A stretch of DNA of 64,000 bases from contig CAXXEO010000021.1 in assembly GCA_963664585.2 (NCBI GenBank), forward strand, positions 140,008-204,007, written 5' to 3'. The stretch is from G963664585 sp963664585. GTDB taxonomy: Bacteria > Bacillota > Clostridia > Oscillospirales > Ruminococcaceae. The first letter of the stretch is position 1; every line of letters starts with the position of its first letter. Shown here piece after piece: positions 52,741 to 62,066 of the stretch. The notes beneath the pieces are model-generated. The model saw nothing but the letters and a program-made list of their open reading frames with translations. It made no database searches and was not told where the DNA came from. The position numbers and the translations under genes were made by a program.

Positions 52741-53070
52741 CAAAACACCCCCTGTTTTGATATTTTATGAATGCTCCCAGAAATTTGACATTCTTATCCT
52801 AGTTTTATTTAAAAAGTCTTTTACTTTTAATTTTCATTTTCCCTTCTGCGGCTGAAAAAAGAAGCTGATGAACGATCTTTCAGCTACAGGCTTTGCGGAT
52901 ATAATTGCATGAAAAGAGCCGCCCTTTCGAACGCTCCATAATATTCAACCCCATCTATAGTAATTGGGCCGAAGAGGAAGGTTTGAGCTTTGTCTGCCCA
53001 TCTACGGAGGGCAGACAGGGAATAAGAGGTCACACCGACTTAGAAAATGACAATGAACTGAAACATATGT

Positions 53071-53176
53071 TATAGCCAATTAACTTAAAAACTGGCTATA
53101 GTTAAAACGTCATTTTCTTCCCCCGCCTTCGGCGGGGGAAGAAATCACAAGCTTGTTTTCAAGTTAATCAACTATA
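53071..53176 (+). repeat. family A palindromic element, copy 13
   Basis: Forward orientation, matches the consensus throughout. ~210 nt to the left of the IS200 element. Confidence 0.96.
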
Positions 53177-53223
53177 TATGCATGATTGACGAATCGCAGC
53201 AAATACTATGATCGGGTGATGAT

Positions 53224-53340
53224 ATGGGTAAAAATAAATCGACTAAATCCGACGGTGTTCACACTGAAAACAAAACGCAGAAACTAGAAAATAAACGTAT
53301 GCCTAAAGGCAAATTCAAGCCGTCACAAGGAACCAAATAA
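53224..53340 (+). CDS. small basic protein (38 aa)
   Basis: A short frame MGKNKSTKSDG...PSQGTK, 38 residues, Lys-rich, no hydrophobic segment, with GGGTG upstream of the ATG. A strong terminator begins at its stop codon (53339-53371), which supports expression. In size and composition it recalls small spore proteins, but I cannot assign a family. Confidence 0.5.
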   Translation: MGKNKSTKSDGVHTENKTQKLENKRMPKGKFKPSQGTK

Positions 53341-53371
53341 GGGCTTGCTGATCAAATTCAGCAAGCCCTTC
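53339..53371 (+). terminator. terminator of the small basic gene
   Basis: AAGGGCTTGCTGA - TCAAAT - TCAGCAAGCCCTT, 13-bp perfect stem, overlapping the TAA. Confidence 0.8.
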
Positions 53372-53442
53372 CATTTGTGAAAACAACCACCGACTATGTC
53401 GGTGGAGCCAAAAAAGCTTTAGCGATGAAGCGGACAAAAAAA

Positions 53443-53501
53443 CTCCTTTTGATGTAGAATAAACTTGCGGTCTGGCAACTGCAAGAGCACATCAAAAGGA
53501 G
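53443..53501 (+). promoter_or_regulatory. ribosome-site-sequestering hairpin of IS200 tnpA
   Basis: CTCCTTTTGATGT (53443-53455) pairs with ACATCAAAAGGAG (53489-53501), and CTTGC..GCAAG inside it. The right arm contains the AAGGAGG ribosome binding site, as in IS200, where it represses translation. Confidence 0.8.
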
Positions 53502-53511
53502 GACATTCAAA

Positions 53512-53970
53512 ATGAATGACAATAAAAGTCTAGCACATACAACGTGGAATTGTAAATATCACGTCGTATTCGCGCCAAAATACCGCAGAGAAATATTTTA
53601 TGGTGAAAAGCGAGAAGAAATCGGCAAAATTCTAAGAGAATTGTGTTCCTGGAAAGGTATTAACATTATTGAAGCAGAAGTTTGTACGGATCACATTCAC
53701 ATGCTGATGGAAATCCCGCCGAAGATGAGCGTTTCAAGCTTTATGGGATTTCTCAAAGGCAAAAGCAGTCTGATCATACATGAACGACATGCGAATTTAA
53801 AGTATAAACATGGCAACCGATCTTTTTGGTGTCGTGGATACTATGTGGACACAGTGGGGAAAAACACCAAAAAGATCGCTGAATATATCCAAAACCAATT
53901 AAAAGAAGATAAGCTGCAGGATCAGTTGACATTCAGGGAATACGAAGACCCTTTCAAGGGTAGCAAGTAA
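53512..53970 (+). CDS. tnpA: IS200-family Y1 (HUH) transposase TnpA
   Basis: 152 residues, the usual IS200 length. HUH motif in CTDHIHMLMEIPP (~63-75) and the catalytic tyrosine in RGYYVDTVG (~117-125); N-terminal WNCKYHVVFAPKYRR. It moves single-stranded DNA by hairpin recognition. It is shorter than typical REP-associated transposases, and the element has its own end hairpins. AAGGAGG at the start is held in a stem. Confidence 0.95.
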   Translation: MNDNKSLAHTTWNCKYHVVFAPKYRREIFYGEKREEIGKILRELCSWKGINIIEAEVCTDHIHMLMEIPPKMSVSSFMGFLKGKSSLIIHERHANLKYKHGNRSFWCRGYYVDTVGKNTKKIAEYIQNQLKEDKLQDQLTFREYEDPFKGSK

Positions 53971-54199
53971 TAAGCTTTTGCAAATGTCAGACCGTAATAT
54001 GCCATTGCAATGGCAGCCAGTAACAGCGGGTTATACCCGCATAAGAAAAGCCGCCGGCTAAGCCGGCGGATATTTACTTGTCTAAATACCTTTTTTTACG
54101 ATCGCAGCATGGTCCAATAAGTAAAAGAGCACAGGTAAATGCTTTTCTGTATCCTATGTCCTACCTGTGAATTAAGGCATCTTCATCTTACTGTTCAGT

Positions 54200-54304
54200 T
54201 ATAGCCAATTAACTTAAAAACTGGCTATAAATAAAACGTCATTTTCTTCCCCCGCCTACGGCGGGGGAAAAAATCACAAGCTTGTTTTCAAGTTAATGGC
54301 TATA
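54200..54304 (+). repeat. family A element, copy 14 (overlaps MFS gene 3' end)
   Basis: Forward orientation; apical loop TAC. The right end is AAGTTAATGGCTATA, mirroring the left end rather than the usual AATCAACTATA. Its last bases supply the TAG stop of the MFS gene. Confidence 0.93.
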
Positions 54305-55547
54305 AATCTTGTTTTAAAGACCCCTCATGTTTTTTTCTCAAAATAAGAACTAGAAGCATAAGCAATATGATCATCATACCACATGAGAAAAAACCCGCGG
54401 AAGGTCCAAAATTTTCGGTGATCAATCCGGCGTAAAAATTGCCGATCGGAGTGGAACCTCCGAAAACCAGCGTGTATACGCTCATAACCCGCCCACGATA
54501 TTTATCTTCCGTGTTAAATTGGATTGTAGAATTGGCCGTTGCGCTAAAAGATACAAAGCAAAATCCTGTTGCCGCCAAGCCAATCGCCAAAAGAAAATAT
54601 AATCTCGTAAAACTATTGTAAATCAGCAGTGCAGAAATAAGAAAAGGAAAAAATCTTATAATAAAACTTTGAGGGCCACGTCTGCTCATTACCGCCATAA
54701 ACATGGAACCTATAAATGATCCCGCACCCATAAAAGACATTAAAAACCCAAATCCGGCTTCTCCCTGATGAAGCACTAGCTTAGTAAACACCGGCAAAAT
54801 AACATTAATATTCATGCCAAAGGCACCCACTATTAAGGTAGTAAGCAATGTTTTTATCAGCACATCACTTTGTTTAATATATTTTAACCCTTCTATAATG
54901 CTGTGAAGTGCATTGATATCTTTTTTTTGTGGAAGCGCTTCATTAACAGGCTTAATGAAAAACAAGCTGATGATCACAGCGGCAAAACTAATGGAATTGA
55001 TAAAAAAGCATGCAGAAACCCCCACATAACCCATCACCATACCTGCCAGGGCAGGGCCTAATATTCTTGCAGCATTGAAAATCGATGAATTGAGCGCAAT
55101 TGCGTTCAGCAAATCCTCTTTTCCCACCATTTCAATTACAAAGGATTGGCGTGTAGGCATATCCAAAGTGTTTACAAATCCAAGACATGTCGCCGCAATA
55201 AGTATATGCCAATATTGCACACGCCCCGACCAGACCAGTATCGCAAGTACAAAAGTAATTAAAAGGGATGCACTCTGCGTGAAAATCAATATTTTTTTCT
55301 TTGGGAATCTATCAATAATGACTCCCGCAAATAGTGAGAAAAAAAGCATAGGTAAAAACTGTAATATTCCGACCAAACTTAATAGGAATGGAGATTGTGT
55401 CAGCGAATAGGCTAACCACGGTTGCGCAACATTTTGCATCCATGTCCCTATCAGTGAAAAGCACATGCCTGTTAAGTAAAACGCAAAATTCTTATGTCTT
55501 AGCGCAATAAAGGGATTATTTGAACTGTCTTCAATATTTTTTTCCAA
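54300..55547 (-). CDS. MFS transporter (drug/enterobactin-exporter-like)
   Basis: 415 residues from a TTG at 55547 (AAGGAG ~8 nt upstream); the ATG at 55589 has no ribosome binding site. Twelve predicted membrane helices; the 2-3 loop FAGVIIDRFPKKKILI (~57-72) carries the MFS motif. Closest by eye to the MFS_3 / EntS / macrolide-efflux group. It likely exports a small molecule by proton antiport; substrate unknown. The TAG stop is formed by the family A element. Confidence 0.9.
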   Translation of the reverse strand: MEKNIEDSSNNPFIALRHKNFAFYLTGMCFSLIGTWMQNVAQPWLAYSLTQSPFLLSLVGILQFLPMLFFSLFAGVIIDRFPKKKILIFTQSASLLITFVLAILVWSGRVQYWHILIAATCLGFVNTLDMPTRQSFVIEMVGKEDLLNAIALNSSIFNAARILGPALAGMVMGYVGVSACFFINSISFAAVIISLFFIKPVNEALPQKKDINALHSIIEGLKYIKQSDVLIKTLLTTLIVGAFGMNINVILPVFTKLVLHQGEAGFGFLMSFMGAGSFIGSMFMAVMSRRGPQSFIIRFFPFLISALLIYNSFTRLYFLLAIGLAATGFCFVSFSATANSTIQFNTEDKYRGRVMSVYTLVFGGSTPIGNFYAGLITENFGPSAGFFSCGMMIILLMLLVLILRKKHEGSLKQDL

Positions 55548-55646
55548 AAATGATTCTCCTTCAGGATCAATATAAAAAACGGGTGTCATATTTTAAAAAT
55601 GCTGATTCTTTTATTTTTTCACATAAATATTTAAATGAACTGCATT

Positions 55647-55750
55647 TATAGCCAATTAACTTAAAAACTGGCTATAGATAAAACATCATTTTCTTCCTCC
55701 GCCGAAGGCGGGGGAAGAAATCACAAGCTTGTTTTCAAGTTAATCAATTG
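55647..55750 (+). repeat. family A palindromic element, copy 15
   Basis: Forward orientation, loop GAA, arm slightly eroded (TTCCTCCGCC). The right end is degraded to AATCAATTGG. Confidence 0.9.
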
Positions 55751-55896
55751 GACTGTTCAGTTAAAAATGGTTTTAATTTATTTATTATATCACTTATAGT
55801 TCCGCTTTGCAGCACAATATTACATTTTTCGAGCGAATCGCTTTGCGTTAAGGATATGCATAGGGAGCGTACACAAAATTATATCTTTTAAAATAC

Positions 55897-55941
55897 GCAC
55901 AAGTCAGGACCACAGGCTATGCCCGTGGTCCTGACTTGTGC
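55897..55941 (-). terminator. terminator of the larA-uxaA operon
   Basis: GCACAAGTCAGGACCAC - AGGCTATGCCC - GTGGTCCTGACTTGTGC, 17-bp perfect stem, 3 nt past the uxaA stop; ATTTTA follows on the coding strand. Confidence 0.8.
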
Positions 55942-55943
55942 TG

Positions 55944-57108
55944 TTAAATAACAGGTCCCAACGTATAGATATCGATGGAATTAAAATACTTGATGGTTTC
56001 GTTTTTCGTGGTCTCACCGGACAGCACACGCACAAGATGCGCAAATGCTTCCTCACCGACCTCTTCAATGCTTTTTTCACCCGTAATGATACGTCCGGCG
56101 TTAATATCCATGTCCTGTTTCATCCGTTCAAATGTAACCGGGTTTCCGCATACTTTCAGAACCGGCATCGTTGGGAATCCCTGTGGGGCTCCGCGCCCGG
56201 TCGAAAACATCATACACTGTGCCCCGGTAACCGCCATACCCGTCAGAATTTCAATCTCACGTCCGGGGGTGTCTTTGATCCAAAGTCCTTTCTGATCGGT
56301 AACCATATCGGTGTATTCCAGCACGCCTTCAATCGGCCGGGTGCCGGATTTCATGATAGCGCCCAGAGATTTCTCCTCAATGGAGCTAAGTCCGCCCGCA
56401 ATGTTGCCGGGGGTGGGCTGTCCGTTTCGCATATCGCAGCCGAGGGATTTCGCTCTGTTTTCCATGCGCTGCACAATCTCATATATCTTTTCTCCCACCG
56501 CGGGAGTACGGCCTCTTCGTGCTAAAATATGTTCCGCCCCAATGAACTCGGTGGTTTCACCAAACACAACAGTGCCGCCCATATCCACTATTTTGTCTGC
56601 CACATAGCCAATAACACAGTTGGAGGCAAGGCCGGATGTCGCATCGGAAGCACCACATTTGATCGACATCACCAGGTTGGAGATGTCCACAGGCTCCCGT
56701 CTGCAGCCGGAAATTTCTATCGCCAGTTTTTGTGCAGCGTCTATACCGGCAGCGATGGCGCGGCTGGTGCCGCCAAGCTCTTGAATACGGATAATTTCTA
56801 CCGGTTTGCCGGTCTGGGCGATCGCCTCAACAAGCCTATCATTGTCTGTCCCTTCACAGCCAAGGCTGATAACCAATGCTGCGCCGACATTGGGACTGCA
56901 TCCCAGGCCAATCAGGGATTGTGTTACGCGCTCAAGGTCGGGGGGAAGCTGACAGCAGCCCTGATGGTGGAAATAGCCCCTTGTATTGTCTGTCTGAGCG
57001 ACGATGGCCTGTGCCACATCATTGGCGCAAACAACACTGGGGATGATTGCAACATGATTGCGCGAGCCTACTTTACCGTTTTTTTCTGATATATCCCATA
57101 AAATCCAT
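55944..57108 (-). pseudogene. uxaA: altronate dehydratase-like UxaA large part, frame-shifted near the start
   Basis: The frame from 57017 covers most of the UxaA C-terminal domain: HHQGCCQ (~17), SLGCEG (~52), IKCGASDATSGLASN (~119-133), GGLSSIEEKSLG (~223), FSTGRGAPQGFP (~285). The true start lies at ~57108-57111 (AGGTGA upstream), giving MMDFMGYIRK, but a run of seven A (57079-57085) has one base too many. Removing it yields KNGKVGSRNHVAIIPSVVCANDVAQAI, the expected family N-terminus. Iron-dependent sugar-acid dehydratase family. One-base homopolymer error or recent mutation. Confidence 0.85.
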
Positions 57109-57308
57109 CATGGTTCACCTCATTCATACTAATTTGCATTAGGATTTGCTTTTAGCGTGTATTCTTTTCCCCCGCCTGCTGCGAGGGAGAAGAAAATAAA
57201 GAATAATGATCACTTTTGATTCCAAATTATTTCAAATGATAAGGGCGGTAATCGGCATCTCTTTTTCGCCTGCGCGAGAAAAAGAGATATCGTATTCTAA
57301 AACCATTA

Positions 57309-57617
57309 TCAAACATTTTCTGTCAAATCTCCACGGCCACGCTGGCTGTCCAGATTATGAACATGCACATAATCGCCGGCAGCAATTTCCTTTGTTGCGA
57401 TACCGATCTCCTCACCATACTTGAGGATGGGTTCCCCTACATGAATCTCTTTCACCGCTACTTTGTGGCCATAGGGGATATCAGCCAGCAAAACAAGTGG
57501 CTGAAACTTCCCTTTTTTATCGCGCACCTGTACATCCATACCGGATTTCACGTTTTCAGCAAAGATTACGGCAACATTATCGTTGTCGTGTACCTTTAAT
57601 GCGAGGACATCTGTCAC
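57309..57617 (-). CDS. UxaA-family SAF-domain small subunit
   Basis: 102 residues from a GTG at 57617 with AAGGAG ~9 nt upstream. SAF-domain protein matching the N-terminal part of altronate dehydratase: HDNDNVAVIFAENV, DIPYGHKVAVKEI and GDYVHVHNLDS are typical. It probably pairs with the UxaA large part downstream to form a split dehydratase. It lies between larA and uxaA on one strand. Confidence 0.9.
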   Translation of the reverse strand: MTDVLALKVHDNDNVAVIFAENVKSGMDVQVRDKKGKFQPLVLLADIPYGHKVAVKEIHVGEPILKYGEEIGIATKEIAAGDYVHVHNLDSQRGRGDLTENV

Positions 57618-57715
57618 GCAGATCAGCTCCTTCAATTTTTATGCTAAATTTATCTATTTTCTTTCCCACATCACAAACCGGTAGCGATAGTCATAGGAGT
57701 CCATTAAAACAGGAT

Positions 57716-58993
57716 TTAACAGGCTGGAACAGCCATAACTGACACACCGTCGGGAATGATGACGACGTCGGCATCGCTGCCCTTCATAGAGTAAGCAATT
57801 TTGAGCGCCTCATCGGGCGAAGAGGCCGGGATCATGTTAAGCTTTTTTACAAGTTCTGGGTCAAGAGAAGACACCAATATAATCGGGTGTTTTAGCAGCA
57901 TCTGCGAAAAAGTCTGTACGCACCACTGTTCGGGAATGGTCTCCTGCGGGGGGATGGCCATCAGTTTATCGAAGATTTCTTGCGGAGTGCCGTCAAGCAT
58001 TAACTTTTCAAAATGAGTTCCGCCAATTCCATCCATGCAGGATGCCACCAGAATTATGATACCGTCTTCGCCGGCACATACCTCGGCAGTTGTGGCGGCT
58101 TTTGGACACTGGTAAAGGTTTTGATCCAGCGGATAACCGCCGTTTGTGGTTACCACGATATCGCCCGTGACCGCAGGAACTCTGGAAAGGTTCAGAACGA
58201 ACTCACAGCCCTGTTCATGAGCCCGTTCAAGATCGCCCGCAAAAGCGGCAATCACCTTTTTCTCACTGTCCAGCGCGACATTGAGGATAAAGTCCACACC
58301 GATCTTTTTAGCCGCAAAAATCATATCCTCATGGATCACGTTGCCCTGAAGAATCCCGCCGCGGGAGTTCGGATCGGCAATCGCCCTGGAGGAATGATTC
58401 TCATTGACGGTGACCGCTGAACTGATGCCCGGCAGGATGCTTTTTCTTCCACCAGAGAAGCCTGCAAAAAAATGCGGCTCGATAAAGCCCTCACAGACCA
58501 GAAGCTCAGTCTCCAGCGCGAGCTTATTGACCACAAAAGAAGCTCCGGAAGGCAACCCGCACACAGTTTGCATTTGGTTGTCGTCAAAGGCGTCATGAAC
58601 GATAATTTTCTCATGCTCTACAATGGCATCGCCGAACATCTTACGTTGTTCTTCCACTGTTGTCGCACGATGCAGCCCCGTGGCAATCAGGATGGTAATA
58701 TCGGCTTCAGGACTACCCGCCCGAATTTCTGCAAGCAGAATCGGCAGTGTCAGCTTACTCGGAACCGCGCGGGTATGGTCGCTTGTTACCAACAGCACCT
58801 TGTTTTTTCCTTTAGCCAGTTCCCGAAGGCGCAGGGAACCAATTGGGTTTGCAAGGGATTCCCGGACAATATCCGCTTCGCTTTTATTGACATGAAACTC
58901 GTGGATCTTATTTGTGAGGACCGCCTTGAGGTTTTTATCCTCCACATGGATGTCAGCATAGTCGGTATAATACGGCAGTTTTATTGTCTGCAT
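57716..58993 (-). CDS. larA: LarA-family nickel-pincer hydroxyacid racemase/epimerase
   Basis: 425 residues, as in Lactiplantibacillus LarA. Residues known from LarA are at identical positions: Asp72 and Arg75 in SDHTRAVP, His108 in ATGLHR, His174 in EPHFFAG, Lys184 in GGRKSILPG (which tethers the nickel-pincer cofactor) and His200 in NENHSS. The family includes lactate racemase and related 2-hydroxyacid racemases/epimerases. Its place before split UxaA genes suggests a sugar acid rather than lactate (inference). larB/C/E are not in the window. AAAGGCGGA precedes the ATG. Confidence 0.9.
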   Translation of the reverse strand: MQTIKLPYYTDYADIHVEDKNLKAVLTNKIHEFHVNKSEADIVRESLANPIGSLRLRELAKGKNKVLLVTSDHTRAVPSKLTLPILLAEIRAGSPEADITILIATGLHRATTVEEQRKMFGDAIVEHEKIIVHDAFDDNQMQTVCGLPSGASFVVNKLALETELLVCEGFIEPHFFAGFSGGRKSILPGISSAVTVNENHSSRAIADPNSRGGILQGNVIHEDMIFAAKKIGVDFILNVALDSEKKVIAAFAGDLERAHEQGCEFVLNLSRVPAVTGDIVVTTNGGYPLDQNLYQCPKAATTAEVCAGEDGIIILVASCMDGIGGTHFEKLMLDGTPQEIFDKLMAIPPQETIPEQWCVQTFSQMLLKHPIILVSSLDPELVKKLNMIPASSPDEALKIAYSMKGSDADVVIIPDGVSVMAVPAC

Positions 58994-59031
58994 TTCAAAT
59001 CCGCCTTTCGCAGATGAATTCAGGGGGATAC

Positions 59032-59136
59032 TACAGCATTTTCAGTTATGATGGAGATTTGGTTTGTCTGTCTTCCCACGCCGAAGGCGTGGGAAGACAG
59101 ACAGTCTCTTTCGCAATCAACCATGGAATTGCTGTA
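59032..59136 (-). repeat. family C palindromic element, copy 2
   Basis: 105 bp, reverse complement of 34936-35040 with few changes. The hairpin CTTCCCACGCC-GAA-GGCGTGGGAAG has a compensated C-to-A / G-to-T change relative to copy 1. Upstream of larA. Confidence 0.88.
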
Positions 59137-59280
59137 GTTTTAAAAACCTCCGAATTGATGCTTCTATTGTACATCAACTCGAAGCTGATGCAAAGTTATA
59201 ACAGACTGTTAATAGCTACAAATTAACACATCAGTTTTTGGTTGGCATCTCTCCGACTTTGCCGAACTCTCGTGTACTCG

Positions 59281-59386
59281 TATAGCCAATTAACTTAAAA
59301 ACTGGCTATAGTTAAAATGTCATTTTCTTCCCCCGCCTTCGGCAGGGGAAGAAATCACAAGCTTGTTTTCAAGTTAATCAACTATA
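59281..59386 (+). repeat. family A palindromic element, copy 16
   Basis: Forward orientation; one mismatch in the hairpin (GGCAGGGG). Between the larA promoter region and tRNA-Lys. Confidence 0.94.
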
Positions 59387-59520
59387 CTATAGCGATCCTT
59401 AGGTTTCTCGCTTTAGTGTTCAGTTGAGCGTCTCTCCTATTTTGCTTTAGCACCCACATTGCCATTTAAGGAGTCACAATAAAACAATGCTTCAAGAAAT
59501 AAAAAGTCAAACAACAAAAG

Positions 59521-59564
59521 AAAAACCGCACCGGATAACCTTTTATGGCTATCTGATGCGGTTT
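59521..59564 (-). terminator. terminator of tRNA-Lys
   Basis: Minus strand: AAACCGCATCAGATAGCC - ATAAAA - GGTTATCCGGTGCGGTTT, then TTCTTTT. Confidence 0.88.
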
Positions 59565-59570
59565 GTTCAT

Positions 59571-59646
59571 TGGTGAGCCATCGGGGGCTCGAACCCCGGA
59601 CCACTTGATTAAAAGTCAAGTGCTCTACCAACTGAGCTAATGACTC
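59571..59646 (-). tRNA. tRNA-Lys (UUU)
   Basis: 76 nt with encoded CCA. Acceptor GAGTCAT/ATGGCTC (one G-T pair), anticodon TTT in CTTGACTTTTAATCAAG, T-loop GGTTCGAGCC. Confidence 0.96.
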
Positions 59647-59882
59647 ATTTCAAAAATTGCGCCTGTTTAGTATAGCAATTGACAGCGGATTTGTCAATAA
59701 GGTTCTTTAATATATTCTATTCTTTTACTCCATAATGACAAAATACAGATTTTAGGGTACAATATTATTGATTCTTGTCAAAATCTTGTTTTCACTTTTT
59801 TTGTCTTTGGCTGGAAAAAGTGCAACTCATTGTGTGCTCTTCAAAAATGTAAATAGGTTAAACCCGACAGGGGGAGATGGCT

Positions 59883-61942
59883 ATGACAGAATATCCACTG
59901 CGCTTTGATTCCGATATCCGGTATCTCAAAGGAGTTGGAGAAAAACGCGCCGCCAGCTACAAAAAAATGGGCATCGAAACCGTTGGGAAACTTATTTACC
60001 ACCTTCCCAGGGGGTATATCGATTTGTCGCAGGATTGTTTGATCGCCTCCGCTCAAATTGGCGGAAATGCCGCTATACGGGCTACCGTCATACGTCGTTC
60101 AAGCGAAAAGCGAATCCGCAAGGGACTTTCTATCTGGAAGGTTCTTGTATCTGACGGCACCATTGACATGACTCTCACCTTTTATAATGCCAAATTTTCT
60201 GTCGAGGCCTTAAAGCTTGGCAGTGAGTATATATTCTATGGTCCTGTCGGCGGAAGCATCCTGCATAAAGAAATGTCCGCTCCGATGATCATTCCCGCCG
60301 AGCGGGGCGGAGGGTTGATGCCTCGCTATCCAAGCACCGCAGGATTAAGTTCCAGATTGATTGGTGCTCATGTAAGCATGGCTCTAAATCTCTTAAAAGG
60401 CATGCTTAAGGACCCGATTCCACAGCAAATCCGACGCAAGGCCGAACTTTGGGAGCTTGATGAAGCCCTCGCTGTCACACATCGTCCCCCCAGCCTTGAA
60501 GAGGCTGATCAAGCCAAAAGGCGTTTTATCTTTGAGGAATTTTTTATCCTTGCAGTCTCTATGCAGCTTTTAAGGCGCGAAAGGCGGCGACTTGAGACAT
60601 TCCCCATGAATGACGTTTCCATGACTCCGCTTTGGGGCCGAGCTTCCCTTCTCACCCACCTCTCCCCAGCTAAAGGCTATCGATGATGTATTTTCTGACC
60701 TGCGCTCGGGGCAGGTCATGAACCGGCTTTTACAGGGGGATGTGGGTTCTGGCAAGACCCTTGTCGCCGCTGTTGCAGCCTATTTCTGTTGCCAGAACGG
60801 CTGCCAAGCCGCAATGATGGCCCCTACAGAAATCCTTGCTGAGCAGCATTATGAAACGATGAGCCGAATGCTTACTCCCCTGGGCGTAAGGGTGGGGTTA
60901 TTGACCGGCTTGACCGGCACAAAGGCAAGGCGTGAAATGCTGGAGTCCCTTATGAACGGGGATATTGATTTTGTTGTAGGCACCCATGCGCTGCTGGGTG
61001 AAAATGTGAAATACAAGCATCTCTCCCTTGTCATCACCGATGAGCAGCACCGCTTTGGTGTAGCCCAACGCGCTGCCCTTGGCCGGAAAGGCGAAGGCTG
61101 CCCACATGCTTGTCATGTCCGCTACCCCCCATTCCCCGCACTCTGTCTCTCTTAATCTATGGAGATCTGGATATCTCACTGATTGACAAGCTGCCTGAAG
61201 GACGCAAACCAATTCTCACCTATCAAATAGACGGGGGAAAGCGCAGGCGTGCCTTTGACTTTATTAAGAAGCAGATTGATGTCGGGGGACAGGCTTATAT
61301 CGTCTGTCCCATCATTGAGGAGAGCGAGCTGTCCGAGAATCTTCTGCCCGCCGTGGACTACGCCGAGGAACTGGCTGCTGGGGAGTTTTCCGCTTATCAG
61401 GTGGGACTTCTCCATGGGCGGATGAAGAGCAAGGATAAAGAGGGAATGATGCGCCGCTTCAAGGAGGGTGAGATACAGCTTCTGGTGTCGACCACCGTGA
61501 TCGAAGTGGGTGTGGATGTACCCAATGCGACGGTAATGATGATCGAGAACGCCGAACGCTTTGGCCTTAGCCAACTTCACCAGTTGCGGGGACGCATCGG
61601 ACGCGGCAGCGGACAGTCCTATTGCATACTGGTAACCGACTCTAAAAACCCAGAAACGCTTGAGCGGATAGAGGTCATCGTCAAAAAACGACTGACGGAT
61701 TTGCCATCGCAGACGCCGACCTTCGTCTGCGGGGTCCAGGCGACTTCTTCGGCTATCGTCAACATGGCCTTCCCCAGCTTAGCATCGCGGATATGACCAG
61801 TGATGTTGAGATTCTTCATCAGGCCCAGCAGGCGGCAAAAGACACCCTAGACGGTGACCCAAGGCTTTCGGCACCAGAGAACCAGACTCTGTTTGCAGCT
61901 GCAAACCGCATGATGGAGGCTGTAAGCGCCACCCCCAACTAA
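59883..61942 (+). pseudogene. recG: ATP-dependent DNA helicase RecG, about four frameshifts
   Basis: Start ATG 59883 (GGGGGAG upstream). The wedge/OB domain (IRYLKGVGEKRA, YHLPRGYIDL), helicase motifs LLQGDVGSGKTLVA (Walker A), TDEQHRFG (DEQH box), SATPIPRTLSLL, LLHGRMKS and the end FGYRQHGLPQLSIADM are all present but in three frames. Breaks fall at ~60631-60637 (TTTGGGG), 61101-61103 (CCC), 61125-61130 (C6) and 61683-61688 (A6). Correcting each gives a full-length RecG. Sequencing error in homopolymers is as likely as decay. RecG remodels stalled forks. Confidence 0.88.
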
Positions 61943-62066
61943 TAAAGACACGAAGAACAGAGGTATTTATAGCTAATTAACATAAAAACTGGCTATAAAT
62001 AAAATGTCATTTTCTTCCCCCGCCGAAGGCGGGGGAAGAAATCACAAGCTTGTTTTCAAGTTAATC

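Larger units (their letters stand above)
53387..54072 (+). mobile_element. IS200-type insertion sequence
   Basis: About 690 bp. Left-end hairpin CCACCGAC-TAT-GTCGGTGG (53387-53405), right-end hairpin CCGCCGGCT-AAGCCGGCGG (54051-54069), and a single Y1 transposase gene with no TnpB. No terminal inverted repeats, as expected. Exact cleavage sites are not assigned. Confidence 0.85.

Noticed and set aside
53387..54072. REP-associated transposase (RAYT)
   Set aside because: The protein is the standard 152-aa IS200 type, the element has its own end hairpins, and family A copies are over 100 nt away.
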